Shown: positions 21,051 to 33,027, counted from the stretch's first letter. The stretch: DNA of 64,000 nucleotides from Sepiola atlantica (GCA_963556195.1 OY744532.1:85037234-85101233); one strand, 5' to 3'. Notes: generated from the sequence alone by a model not told the origin. Numbers and translations are program-made.

Positions 21051-21142
21051 TTTTTAAAACAAATATTCTGAGTCTTAAATAATAGACGAAACAAAATGAA
21101 AATGAAGTAAATACATCCAGCCAAGTACAATTAGTGTGTGTG

Positions 21143-21174
<32 letters not shown>

Positions 21175-23577
21175 CTAAAAGTAAATAATAAGAAAATAAA
21201 GATATAATGTATACTTTTAAGTTAGAACCTATCATGAAAGAATTGATGCTCGATATACGAGATAGACAAGTAAACGATGGGAATAGAAATGGTAAAGATA
21301 CAATATATATTACATCCTCAGTTGTTCAAAACAAGGTGTTTCAAAAAAACATTTATTTTCCTTCTTTTTACCATGTTTTTCAAAGAATGAAATCTTATAA
21401 TGAGAGGAATATCCTTAACCGCTACGCCTAAGCCATCCTAACTTTTTGTCTGACGTTAAAGTTTAAGAAGAAAATAAATAAAGCAGCCCGGCAAATAACA
21501 ACACGCAAAACAAACGGCTGTAACAGTTTTGTGTAAAGAAATATGATTTTTAAAATTGAATAAAACTGTCGTCTGGTATGCACAAATTGAAAATGAAAAA
21601 TGTGAGGAGAATTACACTTGAACGTTAATCGTTTCATATTTTTAAAAGATGTCTGTCAAGACAAAAATAAGCGCTACCTATATTTGTATATTGTATTCGG
21701 CTTTCTCCGTTCGTAGCTGTAACTGCTTACGTCACGACTACGTCACGCATTCACACCTCCAGATGTCCAACGCCGAAATATTTTGGTATCATCAAACAAG
21801 AATATTAACAAAACAAACAGTGCGTTTACTATAGAAAGAAGAGTATGTTTACTGTTTTAATTATTATTCTCAATTGGAGAATGTGCCTTTAAGCAAAACA
21901 TGCTGAATTAATTAATGTGAAAGTAGTTTTAATTAATCACTTCTATAGTACCATCAAAACGGGTTGCTGCTATTTAAATCAGTACTATAACATATTACAT
22001 TGAAATACTCTTTAAATGTCGTTCGTCTCTCCTATATATACATAACTTTGAATGTCCACATTACATAACTATTTTCAAACAGTTCATAATTAATTAATGT
22101 TTGTTATTCATTCGTAATTTTATCGTCTTATATTGTCCGTATATATGCAATATTTTGTCGTTATTCCCAGTATTTTAATAAGGTGAATTAATAGATAAGA
22201 ACATTAAAATTTAACCTTTCTTAAAATAGTTGCTGGTTACTTTTCAAGGGAGGTAATTTGAAGTAAACCAACTACAAAGAAAGCTATACGTGTCATAAGT
22301 AAACAGTCATACGAGGGGAAGATGACTGCCCCCTATCTCTCACCCGTTAGCGACAACACATAAAGAGAAAGAAGTGGATGACTTACTGCTCCCTCCCGTT
22401 AGCTACATTTTTCATGGTTTTAAAATTAAATGAAAATATTGTACGTTAAGAAGTGCTCGTGTACACACACACCATCGACAGTGTCTCAAAATTAACGAAC
22501 TGCTAATATCCATCTATATGAATAAATGCTAAAGTTTAGACTTTTGTTTACAACAAACTTATGAATGAAATGTTTATTGTTTAACATTCTGGTTTAAATA
22601 TTTTAAGTCGCGAACTTTGCGAAGCGATAACGATCTGGCAAATCCAGCTAGAAGAATATAATTTTATAAGAAATACTATCTTAAATTACAGCATATTTGT
22701 ACAGCGGTGTAATTAGTATGAGCGGTGTTGTTGTACACACATTTTCTTCTAAATAAATAATATTCCTGTTCTGCATAATACTTTTATCTACACCCGGGAG
22801 CAAGACCCAGTTTGTGAGCTTTACAAAATGTTGTCACAACTTGTTTCCAGGTGAACTTTGACCTGGAGTTGTAGTTCTTGATAGTGTCCCATGTCTCGGT
22901 TAAATAGAATAAATAGGTTTAAAGTATCTATCGGTTAGAGACTTTTGATTTCAAATGCACGTATACCAACTAAACTAATCTATAAATATTTAAAGGCATT
23001 AAGAACTGGGCGAATAAATGCTTTCTTCAAGCAGATTCATTTTGTTGATTTGTTTTCATTTACGGCATATCAGCGCTTAATCTAATTAACTCAAAAAGGG
23101 TGGATATGCCGTAAAAAAAACTGGCTGTCACGAAATCGGCATTATATTTTCACTGCCGAAATGAGAACCGTCGAAAACTTGGATTTCTATTGCAATTCCG
23201 TGATATATATAATAATACACTATACACTAAGCCACTTCATGTTCACACGTACATTATCACCTTTCACACACATAAAAAGGGGAGACCATTCAATCAGTAA
23301 ACAATTATGACTTCTTTAATGAATTGTTTTAAAATCAAATGGTACAGTTTTAAATTAACAACCTATCAATCAATAAGTCCAGAACTTAACATATAGTTGG
23401 CGTCACTAATAAGAAATCCACATGATTTTTCTAATGTACTAACCTGCAAATGGCACGTGTAAAAATTGTAGCCCAATCAGATTATTAGCTGATAGATTAA
23501 ACTTATTAAATCGAAGTTTTCCAAAAAAAAGAATTTCGTGTGTTTATAAAGCGTTGGTTTCTAACGTGAAAAATACC
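21051..23577. other. Mostly unassigned DNA
   Basis: Contains a (TA)n tract at 21147-21174, a small direct repeat (GATGACTGCCCCCTATC-type at 22321, GATGACTTACTGCTCCCTCC at 22377) and a hairpin (ACGGCATATC at 23062 with GATATGCCGT at 23103). No gene is recognised. Confidence 0.35.
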
Positions 23578-23716
23578 GTTACAGGAAAGGCAATGAGTTA
23601 AGTGTTATTCGAACTCTATCCCGTCGGAAACATTTGAAAAATAGCGTTACATGAAAGGCAATGAGTTGATAAGTGTTATTCGAACTCTATCCCGTCGGAA
23701 ACACCATTTGAAAAGT
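23578..23716 (+). repeat. Two-unit tandem duplication, ~68 bp
   Basis: GTTACAGGAAAGGCAATGAG and its continuation through GAACTCTATCCCGTCGGAAACA occurs at 23578-23640 and again at 23646-23716 with few changes. Confidence 0.9.
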
Positions 23717-23918
23717 TACATGCTAACTTTAACCGTGGTGCTACAGAAACAAATGTTGCTGAGGTCGCTCAAATTTGGCAGTTGTCCTGAAAAATATAAA
23801 TGAACTTCTACAATCTCGTTGTGGCTGATCGGAAATTTTGCATCACATAGCAGTGGAAATTAAGTTATCAAAATGAAGAGTATTCATCATTACTTACGAA
23901 CATTTTCCAATGAGAAAC

Positions 23919-24350
23919 GTGTGTTTCAAGTGGATGCCGCGTTTGCTGATAGTCGATCAAAAACAACAATGCATAGACAATTCAGAACGTTTTTTGCAAC
24001 TGTTTCCACGCAAAAACAGGTGTTTGCCGTTAATATGTAGAATTGGTTGAAACATATTTATATCGCTTCACTTCGGAGTCAAATCGGGAGTCAGTTGAGT
24101 GGACAGCGGCAAGTGAAAGCCGTCTAAAGCGACAAACGACGCAAACATCAGCAATCAAGGTTTTGGCCTCCATATTTATGAATGGGCAACGTATTCTCGT
24201 CATCGAATACAAATTGTTTTACAAGAAATGCATTAAATTCTTAGAGAAGCGTGAGAATGAATGTCTCTTCATAGAAGGAGACTATGTTGATGAATTACAT
24301 CGAATTTTCGTAAATGTTTTAGTTTTATTAGTAAGACCCGGAACTTATTG
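23919..24350 (+). pseudogene. mariner transposase relic (internally deleted)
   Basis: The first part reads WMPRLLIVDQKQQ, then SERFLQLFPRKNR, matching the segment before the first catalytic Asp of mariner transposases. A frameshift and stop around 24035 separate it from an open frame (24043-24351) that reads ETYLYRFTSESNRESVEW, then TSAIKVLASIFMNGQRILVIEY. There the first catalytic Asp position before E-T is lost to the break. The text then jumps to ENECLFIEGDYVDE, the usual C-terminus, so the middle with the other catalytic residues is deleted. No TIRs were identified. Confidence 0.8.
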
Positions 24351-25194
24351 AGTCTAGTGTTTGTACTTACATCATCAAGTTGCACGCTCATCTAAAAAAT
24401 GAAATCGTCCGGTGATTATGATAAATTATGTCGCTAAGGTAAACAATTCCGACGTAAACCATTTTTTAAATAAATTGTTCCAAATTCAAATTATGTCGGC
24501 CGGTCGACTAAAACGATACAATCATTAATACATACGATTGAAAAAGTGTCATTTGTTGTATGGTTTGAAGAAAATGTAGCTGACAAATGTTTACAAAATT
24601 TAGAAAGAATATTTTGTGCTTATAAAAGGATTACATTGCAACAATTTTAAATGAATGAATAAATATATACGTTTCATTTATTTCAAAGAGAATTTAGCTG
24701 AAAATGACAATTTTTTTTTTTTTTTTACGAAAGAAGAAAATTAGTTTTAAATTAAATAGTATTCGCCTTGAAGGATATTTATTGTTTCAAAATGAATATT
24801 ATTATAAAAAGTTATAGAGAGCGCTGTAGAAAGCACCGTGGAATTTTTACGAAGTTCCGCGCGTATTTTATTAGAAACAATGTAAGTATCGAATGTAAGA
24901 TATTTAGACATCTTCTTCCTGTTTGTTGAGCTGTTCCTAGGATGGATATCTTACCTGGGTACACAGACATTGGCAGGAATCATGAGGATTCGGCAGTTAA
25001 GGTCGCAATGGGAATGACAGTAAACAGTAATGTTTCTCAAGAAACGGCCATTTCTTGCATACGAGACATCGACATCAAATTTCAAGGCGTTTGGAATAAG
25101 AATTATTTGCTTATATCTCTGTGTCTCGGGGTCACATCAAGAGTGCAAAATTAACCTCTCAAATTACGATTTTAGATAAAGAGAGACACACACA

Positions 25195-25203
<9 letters not shown>
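24351..25203. other. Unassigned DNA
   Basis: Contains a T/A homopolymer near 24712-24726 and a CA-rich run leading into (TA)n at 25184-25203. No gene is recognised. Confidence 0.35.
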
Positions 25204-25253
<50 letters not shown>

Positions 25254-25654
25254 GGATAATTAAGTGGTTAAATCAATAAAAAAAAAGGAATATTAATAAT
25301 AAATGACTTTATACTATGGCTTTTCAAAGATAACGCCCTTATCATCAGAAGGTCTGACCAATAACAATTGAGTATTAATTATTAGTGCTCAATATCTTAA
25401 AAATGCAAAACTGAAAAAAAAATTGAAAAACATTAAAGGAAAAAATGTCGCAATATAAGCCCTGGAAGAGATTAACTATGGGCGGAATGCTGTATCAGAT
25501 TTGAATGATCCAAAATGTTTAAAGAGTCGAAACAAAGAAGTCGAACAATGGTCTATGTTATTTCGAAACCTTGAGGGCTTCAAGAAATGGTATTTTATGG
25601 TCAAAAATAATCCCGAACGTTTAAGCCCGAAGTATATTTGAAAATTACTCCGAG

Positions 25655-25706
<52 letters not shown>

Positions 25707-25708
25707 GT
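25204..25708 (-). repeat. (TA)n-flanked dispersed repeat
   Basis: Between TA tracts 25204-25252 and 25659-25708 lies a block with a hairpin GATAACGCCCTTATC (about 25330-25344). It shares GGCTTTTCAAAGAT and TTATCATCAGA with 4410-4450. Read on the minus strand, the block runs into (TA)n at its downstream end, as a 3' tail would. Confidence 0.55.
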
Positions 25709-25729
25709 AAGTATTATGATAAACATTTT

Positions 25730-25890
25730 AATGTCTTATCAGAATACACATGTTTCATTCTTTTTCCTAGAATAATCAGTATAGAGCATGTTGTTCTGTC
25801 GATCACACGATTCGAATCTCAGACCTAAGTCAGCATTTTAATTTCTGTCTGAACCCCCTAGAACCATGCGGCCAATCTACATGGAAATGA
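25730..25890 (-). repeat. SINE-like family T, copy 1
   Basis: Shares an ordered set of blocks with 26060-26220 and 49215-49385: CCTAGAATAATCAGT-type, CACACGATTCGAATCTCAG (B-box-like on the minus strand: GATTCGAATCG), AGCATTTTAA, and TGAACCCC. All three copies have the same orientation. Confidence 0.55.
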
Positions 25891-26059
25891 AGTAAATGTA
25901 GGTATATCTATGTACAAACCTTGGTGTCATAACCCGTGTTCACTGACGCAGTTGAACGGAACTTCGCATTTCCCATTCAATTTTACAGACTAATAATATT
26001 TCTCTTGAACGACCCTTCGTAGCTTTAAGGGCTATACACGATCTTTTGATAAATATATT

Positions 26060-26220
26060 TTACTTTCTTACCCACATGCATATGTGTTTCCTCCTGTTCC
26101 TGGAATCATCAGTGCGGATCATGATTGTTCTGTTGGGCAAACGATTGGAACCTTAGACCTAATCCAACATTTTAACTTTTTTGTGAACCCCGAGCACCCA
26201 ACAACAATGGTGAAAAGAAG
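26060..26220 (-). repeat. SINE-like family T, copy 2
   Basis: Matches copy 1 block for block (CCTGGAATCATCAGT, GCAAACGATTGGAACCTTAG, CCAACATTTTAACTT, TGAACCCCGAGCACC) about 330 bp downstream in the same orientation. The B box is more degraded. Confidence 0.55.
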
Positions 26221-26456
26221 AGAATCCATGTCTATGCCTTTACAAATTTATAATTCTCTTAAAGGGCTAGTCCTAGCATTAAAGGGCTATAAAATTTATC
26301 ATTCTGACGTTTCCTCTTGAAGTGTCAGACGATAAAGCCTAAAGGAACATTTTAGCAGTTTTCTTTTTTTTTCCACCCGCCCGTTTCATTGATTAAACAT
26401 GTTAGTTCTGAAATTTATTTTACGATTTTGTTGTACGCGAAATTTACACACCCACG

Positions 26457-26461
<5 letters not shown>

Positions 26462-26499
<38 letters not shown>
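26462..26499. repeat. (TA)n microsatellite
   Basis: Pure TA followed by a G-rich block (26505-26530: CACCGGGGGGCAGGGGGGGGGGC). Confidence 0.93.
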
Positions 26500-26501
<2 letters not shown>

Positions 26502-26643
26502 GGACGGCGGCACCGGGGGGCAGGGGGGGGGGCTCAAGCCGCCTCACTTTTTGACTTGGACTCCCCCCCCACTTTACGGTCATCAATAATTAAGTTGATA
26601 TGCATGTGTTTAATTTTTATCTAATTAGCTTATCTATTAATTG

Positions 26644-26688
26644 ATTGTTGGTCTTATATTGTCATCATTACGATATAAGACCAACAAT
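26644..26688. repeat. Perfect hairpin, 16-bp arms
   Basis: ATTGTTGGTCTTATAT (26644-26659) pairs perfectly with ATATAAGACCAACAAT (26673-26688) around a 13-bp loop. Confidence 0.9.
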
Positions 26689-27036
26689 TAATTTTATCTT
26701 CAATTTAGCGAAAACCAAGCGAAATGGGTGAGTTTTTGTTAAAGGCCCCTATTCTATAGGTATATTTACGGACTTTCATTTTCTTCTCCAAAAAATCGAT
26801 ACAGCATCTTTTGAGCAAAGTCCAATGAACGCAATTTGAAGTGAAGAACAGAGAAACAATGCAAGTCTTCCAATTCCAATACATACATTTATACTTTTAT
26901 ACTTAATACATTTAAACTTTTATACTTTTTTTACTTTATTACTTTTATATGCACATTGCCAGTTAATACATTTAACTTTATGTATTCTCTATATTTGATA
27001 AACCTATTGATTCTTGAATTTTGTCATTTTTACTAG

Positions 27037-27630
27037 AAGCGACTTGCTGATATGTTTCAAATGAGCCATCAAGCAGTGTCAGAACATCATTTTATGTCTA
27101 GATTAAGTCCAAAAAGGTTTATTTTGTCCAAAATGACAAAATATGGTAATTTGGGTCCAGGCCCCCTAAAATTGAAATTTCTGTTTGTTCTTTTTTCACC
27201 AGAAGCGACTTGCTAACATGCTTCCAACAAGACCTCAACCACTATCAGAAGATCATTTCATGTCTAAATCATGTAAAAAAACGTATTTTTGGTCCAAAAT
27301 GCCTTAATATGGTAGTTTGCGGCAAGATGATAAAAATTGAATTTTCTTTAATGTGTCTTCATCTATCACTAAGAGTATTCCATTCCGCTTCTAACGAGCC
27401 ATCAGCCACTACACGACGATCATTTGAAACCAAAATATGCCCCAAATAGTGATTTTTTTCCCCAATATGCTCAAATAAGGTAATTTGAGCCTAGACGCCA
27501 AAAAATTGCAATATTTTGAATTTTTCTTTTTCTATCACCAAGAGAATTCCATTCCGCTTCTAACGAGTTCTCAAACACTATCGGACGATCATTTTTAGTC
27601 AAGATATTGAATTTATTCCCATATTTGGCA
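27037..27630 (+). repeat. Degenerate tandem array, ~165-bp period, four units
   Basis: Units begin near 27037, 27201, 27371 and 27540. The shared order is AGAAGCGACTTGCT or ATTCCGCTTCTAACGAG, CCACTATC-GA, GATCATTT, ATGTCTA, CCAAAATG, TATGGTAATTTG, AAAATTG. A partial unit may precede 27037. The array ends in a GC-rich block and (TA)n at 27707-27759. Confidence 0.65.
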
Positions 27631-27703
27631 TTCTGGGCCCATTGTGGGCCGGGCCCTCCACTTTTTAGGGGAGCCCCCCAATTTTATAACTGTCCCGCTT
27701 GCC

Positions 27704-27706
<3 letters not shown>

Positions 27707-27759
<53 letters not shown>
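27707..27759. repeat. (TA)n microsatellite
   Basis: Pure TA following GGGCCCTCC-rich sequence at the end of the tandem array. Confidence 0.94.
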
Positions 27760-27762
<3 letters not shown>

Positions 27763-28215
27763 CGAGTTTTAGTGTGCGCTGGCACTTTAATCCCCCCTTG
27801 CTCTTTATATTCGGTGATATATTTGATTGATTATAGTATCGGTTTCTCCTGGCGAGATGATAGTCGAAAAAGCTCTAGAGACTTTTCTGCAAATCATTTT
27901 CAAAAGCCCCCCCCACACACACACACATTTATATATACTGCGAACTTTCTTTTTATCGTGATATTGAATTTTGTTTACAAGTCGATACCTTGATAGAAGT
28001 TCAAAGTGTAATCGATACAGCAATGCCAATAGTAGTGCAAGAGGGTGTTCGTTAAGGGAGTGCGTGAATAACAATAACAAATGTTTTAGATCTATCTGAT
28101 AATCTATCATACGACCTGGAGCACGTGATGAATGGAGATAAATATTTCTTGTTATTTTTAATGGGCCTAAAACCAAGCTAATCTCTTTTCACCACCAACG
28201 CTTGCATGCTCACTT
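27760..28215. other. Unassigned DNA
   Basis: Contains a short CCCCCC/CA run at 27908-27927. Open frames here include TA and CA read-through and are not coding. Confidence 0.3.
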
Positions 28216-28838
28216 TGCCCCAATTGAGATGAATGGCTCTTCTCTCGATTAAGCCCACTGCTTCGATAAGCTTCTGGGACTGACCTTCATTTCAGACTTA
28301 AAATGGAAGACTTACATCAAATCCGTTGCTAATGTCGCTCGAAAAATGGTTGGATCACTCAACGGCCCAGAGAGAATCTCACGCTTGACGCAACACTCAA
28401 ATTGTCAAACACGTCCTAAAATAGAGTACTTTTGCCACATCTAGGCGGGAGCGTTCACAGTTACCTTTCCGGCAATGACAGAATACAAAACCGACTTCGG
28501 AATCTAATGTGGGATGTCACCTCCTCTCTACAACCATTTTTTCAAAGAAGATGTGTTGCTAGTCTTTCTCTGCTCTATGGTTTTTTTCATGGAAGGTTTA
28601 CAACTGCTCCCATGTAAAAAAGAATCACAACTAAAACTCGTATAATCACTGTCAATATTTTCTATTTCTTCCTCTCTGTACCTAACCTTTAATGGAGCTT
28701 CCATGAACAGTCTATTTCCTATAACTCGCCGTCATTTGAACTCGATACCACGGGGCTGCTCTCCAGCTGAACACAACATATTCGTTTTCAAATCCAGTGT
28801 AAACAAATTCGTGTTGAGCCATCATCTTCAATCATAAA
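28216..28838 (+). pseudogene. LINE reverse transcriptase C-terminal relic
   Basis: In shifting frames the text reads LLGLTFISDLKWKTYIKS, VANVARKMVGSL, PKIEYFCHI, then RIQNRLRNLMW, RRCVASLSLLYGFFHGR, and finally RRHLNSIPRGCSPAEHN with VFKSSVNKF. This is the conserved region after the RT domain of Jockey/CR1-like LINEs (LGLTF..DL.W, EYCSHIW, Q.R...L, RR.VASLSLFY...HGR, FK..VN). At least two frameshifts and stops break it, and it is 5' truncated. Confidence 0.75.
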
Positions 28839-28904
28839 ATTCTGCCCAATGTCCACTATTGTTACCAATGATCTTGGTGTTGTCTCACTGCCCACTTGAA
28901 AAAC

Positions 28905-29490
28905 TCAATACCCCTTAGTGGTCCGCCGATTTATAAAATCGGGGGACTTATGTTTTAAGGCATGTCCGTCCGTCCAGATTTTTCTCCGCAACCATCCATT
29001 GAATTTTTCTGAAATTTTGCATGACGTTGTAACTTTGGTCAGGTTAGAAAGTGAAATTCTCCGATTTTTGAAAAAAAAATCTGGTTAGCCCCCGAGGGCT
29101 TCAAAAGGCTCCGAAATGGCAAATCAATCCATTCAATTTCTCTGAAACTTGGCCTAAATATGGGGCAATTGTTCCTGATAAAAAATAAGTATCGCTGACC
29201 TTGGAAAAAATCTGGTTCGCGCCCTCAGGGGGTCAAAAACACCCACAATGGCAAAATATGACCCTTTTCTCCCATAACGTTTGATCCATCCATTCAATTT
29301 TTATGAAACTTGGCCAAAATGTAGAGGCAATTGTTCTGGATGTAAAATGAGCATCTTTGCCCTCAGAAAAATTCTGGTTTGCGCCCCCAAGGGTTGAAGG
29401 GGGGATTGCCCAAATTTATTGCATTCTACACTCGCCATATTGAGTCAAATACAGAGGGGGACCACGCGCGCGCGGCTTGTTATTTTCTTA
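28905..29490 (+). repeat. Three-unit diverged tandem repeat in a possible DNA element
   Basis: Three units start near 28997, 29134 and 29297, each with CCATTCAATTT-CTGAAA-TTGG-C, then GGCAATTGTT or its remnant, GACCTTG-AAAAATCTGGTT-GC-CCC and GGGG-TCAAAA. The block is bounded by GTGGTCC (about 28919) and its inverse GGGACCAC (about 29458), a possible short terminal inverted repeat. A CG-alternating run (CGCGCGCGCG) lies at 29464-29474. Confidence 0.6.
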
Positions 29491-30049
29491 TATTTAATCC
29501 TTAATTATAATAAAGATTATCATCTTCCTGAATATATATTATTATTTTACTTTTGTACGTAGAATAAAATGGCATAGGGGATGATAGTCTAGAATACCAA
29601 TGTTATACTATGAAAATAACACATATCATAATTCAGAATATATGATTATGGATGGTGTAGTGTAGTATATGATCTGTTGTAATGACATCATTCTACCAGC
29701 CATTACTTACTTATTAGAAGGGTGTAATGTAGGATCAGTTTAGTTGGGTCAATATATGTTTTGAAAATAATCATTCGTTTTATATCTGTTCTTGTTCGCT
29801 CTTTCTTTCTCACCCTCGCTTTCACCCCTAAAGAAGATTGTACAATGATACCAGATCACCTATGATAATTTTGGTCAGTATTGTTATGATAAATTATTAA
29901 ATGAGTAATTTCTATTTTTAATGATAATTCGATTTTTATCCGCTCTTCCCTCCTCGTCTCTACAGATGATTGTCTTATCTCTTACTAATGGAGATCTGGT
30001 ATCTGTCTGTTTGAAGCTGAACTTACTCTACTTATGTTCTATTGCACTT

Positions 30050-30054
<5 letters not shown>
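29491..30054. other. Unassigned AT-rich DNA
   Basis: A fragment GTGTAGTATATGATCTGTTG near 29660 resembles the U2-like motif discussed for 38757-38815. Otherwise nothing is recognised. Confidence 0.3.

Positions 30055-30114
<60 letters not shown>
30055..30114. repeat. (TA)n microsatellite
   Basis: Pure TA. On the minus strand it follows GAAACGACCGTAG, AACCACTTTACTCGATATCTC as a tail would. Confidence 0.94.
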
Positions 30115-30590
30115 TAGAGAGAGATATCGAGTAAAGTGGTTTATTTTCACTTGTCTACGGTCGTTTCATCAATGAAGCCATACAATCAAAGTGTAAATCT
30201 CACAGACATCAATGAATTTTCAGAAGGACAGGAAACACAAATAAAATCTACTCATATTCATGCAATTTCCAATACACAAGTCATAATACCTGATACACGT
30301 GACGGTGCAATATGATTGTTTACCGATCGATCATCTTTTTGTCGGAACTAAAATTAATTTATAATTGCTCGTGAATCTCAAATAGAACACGTTTAATATC
30401 TAATGAGTTTGACTACACCACTAAAATATATTATACATATTTTTTTATTTTTTTTGGGGGGGGACCAATTAAAATATGTATTTCACAAGAATGCAGATAA
30501 TTGTCGCTTCACATGTTTGAATAGATGTTAATAGATCGTTGCATAACTTTAATTTACAGGAACAATTATTTAAATAAAAAATGAAGTTCT
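30115..30590 (-). other. Possible (TA)n-tailed retroelement end, otherwise unassigned
   Basis: The first ~70 bp (minus strand: TTGATGAAACGACCGTAGAC, then CACTTTACTCGATATCTCTC) run directly into the (TA)n tract. The family is not identified. A poly-T/poly-G run occurs near 30440-30463. Confidence 0.3.
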
Positions 30591-30594
30591 ATCG

Positions 30595-30629
30595 CCGGTC
30601 GGTTAATTTTATTAAAATTAACCGACCGG
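30595..30629. repeat. Perfect hairpin, 17-bp arms, 1-nt centre
   Basis: CCGGTCGGTTAATTTTA (30595-30611) is the exact reverse complement of 30613-30629. This is a cruciform-capable palindrome followed by a T run; nothing suggests a terminator in this eukaryotic context. Confidence 0.9.
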
Positions 30630-30744
30630 AATTTTTTTTATTGTATCTTAAAATTTCAAAGATTTAATTTAATAATTTTTAATATGGAGTAATTGTGGCC
30701 AACACTTTTGTAACACTATTGGTATAACAAGAATATAAACCAGT

Positions 30745-31215
30745 GATGAAATTGTACACTTCCGCCTGACAACGTAAGGATGGGGCAAAGTCTTATCTGG
30801 GCACTACTACGTCATAGTATATGAAGTATTCACAAACTAATGCCACATTGTGAACTCATAAACTATTTATCTGATCAGGCTGAACTTTGCTTTTATGAAA
30901 AGACATCAGATCAATAAATCACATTTGGAAAAATCGGAAGTTGAAATTCCGTATAAATTGCAAACTTATCAAGGTCTTATAAGTTAGGATTTCATTGGCT
31001 ACACTCTAGGCCTCGTAGCGATTCCCTCTGATGAGCAAAACCGATTGTATTACCAAAAGTATTGAATTTCAGCCTTTCGTGCCTTTTAACTAGATATCAT
31101 GAACTTGAATAAGTTCTAAGTTAGACTATTACTGATACTTAGACCAAGTTTGGTGATGATTGGTCAAGCGATGTAAACGCGAGGCTGTATACAAATAAAC
31201 AAATTCTCTGAAAAA
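30745..31215 (+). mobile_element. Dispersed retroposon family R, copy 1 (uninterrupted)
   Basis: Matches 54700-54990 plus 55376-55530 block for block: CACTTCCGCCTGACAACGTAA, AAAGTCTTATCTGG, GAAGTATT, ATCTGATCAGG, TTGGAAAAAT-GAAAGTTG, CCAAAAGTAT-GA. It ends in GACCAAGTTTGGTGATGATT and AAACAAATT, then runs into an AAATAAA-rich tail, so a SINE/LINE 3' end is likely. Confidence 0.6.
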
Positions 31216-31585
31216 CCTAACCGATAAATAAAATAAAAATAAATAAATAAATAAAAATAAATTTAAAAAACTAAATAAAATAAAATAAAAGTTAATAAAA
31301 AACTAAATAAAACTAAATAAACCTAAATGAAATAAAACTTAACGAAATAAAACTAAATAAACCTGAATAAAATTTAAAAAAATTAAATAAAACTTAATAA
31401 AATAAAACTTGATAAAATAAACCTAAATAAAATAAAATAAACCTGAAAAAAATAAAATTAAACTTAATAAAATAAAACTAAAAAATATATATAAACCTAA
31501 ATAAGATAAAATAAAACTAAATAAAATAAAATAATATAAACCTAAATAGAACTAAATAAAATAGAATAAACCTAAATAAAATATG
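31216..31585 (+). repeat. CTAAATAAAATAAA-type minisatellite
   Basis: About 370 bp of irregular (AAATAAA/CTAAATAAA)n. It begins exactly at the tail of the preceding retroposon, suggesting expansion of its 3' tail. Confidence 0.85.
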
Positions 31586-32133
31586 CTCTGTTATTACTGG
31601 TTGACAAGCATCGAGCTGAATCTTTTTTCAAGAGAATACTAATTAAAAGGTACTGATAGTACATGCTAATACATATATTGTCATAATCAATATATATATA
31701 TATTTGAGAAAAATGAGAAAATAGTCACCCTCATGATAATTTATTTTAATAATAAAAACATCTGTCATATTCCTGGCGAAAATAGGTGAGAAAGTATTGA
31801 TTATTTCCCTGGTGGATTAGAAATTCATTCAGTTTACAAAGAAATCCCGAGGTTTGCGGTGATTTGACGTTGATTAGGTCTACGTTATATTAAGTATAAT
31901 AATGATTCTCTTAGAATGCTACTGCTTAATTCACTGATGCTATACTTATATGGTGATATATTATAGATATATGTGTATCTGAAACAAGAAACATATCCAC
32001 TTGTATGAAATATTTATGTTTCAAACTTTTACTACTGCTTAGTATGGCTCTCGCTGATGGCTTTCTGTGAAGGAAACAGAATGTTTAACCACGTATGAAT
32101 TATTTTTTGTAGGGTGTCTATTTACTTATTATA

Positions 32134-32515
32134 CATATGTGTATGCATATATATGTGTATGTGTATGCATATATATGTGTATGTATATATGTGTATGTAT
32201 ATATGTGTATAATATGAATATGTATGTATGTGTATGCATATATATGTGTATGTATATATGTGTATGTATATATGTGTATAATATGAATATGTATATATGT
32301 GTATGTATATATGTGTATAATGTGTATATGTATATATGTATATATGTGTATAATGTGTGTATGTATATATGTGTATAATGTGTGTATATATATATGTGTA
32401 TAATGTGTGTATATATATATATGTATGTGTGTGTATATATATGTACTTATATGTATGTGTATATATGTATGTATATGTGTATAAGTATGTGTATATGTGT
32501 GTGTGTATATATATT
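32134..32515. repeat. TATATGTGTATG minisatellite with higher-order repeats
   Basis: A unit of about 90 bp containing GTGTATGCATATATATGTG and ATAATATGAATATG occurs twice near 32160 and 32231, then decays to shorter TGTGTATAATGTGTATA units. The open frames it gives on both strands are not genes. Confidence 0.9.
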
Positions 32516-32721
32516 ATTGTATCCCCGGAAAGCGAGATAGGCAGTAGGGACATACAAACAGATATGCAATAAAAGTATAGTATATAACATTATTTCACAA
32601 CCAGATAAAATATCTGATGCCGATTTCGAATAAGTCTTTAGCCTGTGTGATTAAAATTGATACCTTCATGTACACACATGAAAATAAAATTTAAAAAACC
32701 GTCAAACAGATATCTCTGTGG

Positions 32722-32726
<5 letters not shown>

Positions 32727-32769
<43 letters not shown>
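32727..32769. repeat. (TA)n microsatellite
   Basis: Pure TA followed by a short GA run. Confidence 0.93.
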
Positions 32770-32778
<9 letters not shown>

Positions 32779-32956
32779 TAATACATAGATATATTATAGT
32801 ATTATAAAAATTCGGTTTAAGTATAGAGAAATATGAAAATGTTCTAATTAAGCAATATTGCAAAAGTTGTCTCCCTTTATAACATATCAAACACTTTCTG
32901 ATACTTAATATATTAGTAAATCACATACTAGGTGTATTACTCTCACATTTAAATAT

Positions 32957-33027
32957 GACTGTCACCGTGGCCAAACGGTTAAGAATATTGCACTGCAGTT
33001 CTCGGGTGCAGGCTTAAACCTCTTTCT
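32957..33027 (+). repeat. tRNA-derived SINE head fragment
   Basis: GTGGCCAAACGGTTAAG resembles an A box, and GGCTTAAACCTC about 35 bp later a degraded B box. Confidence 0.45.

Noticed and set aside
25325..25355. TCTGATGATAAGGGCGTTATC (minus strand) as a hammerhead
   Set aside because: A stem-loop is present, but GAAA does not follow directly and no NUH cleavage site is placed correctly.
31020..31050. Another hammerhead core (CTCTGATGAGC)
   Set aside because: CTGATGA is present, but no stem II, GAAA or cleavage motif follows.
32067..32572. Overlapping long Tyr/Ile/Val/Cys open frames on both strands
   Set aside because: They arise from the TATATGTGTATG minisatellite, which is open in several frames by composition.
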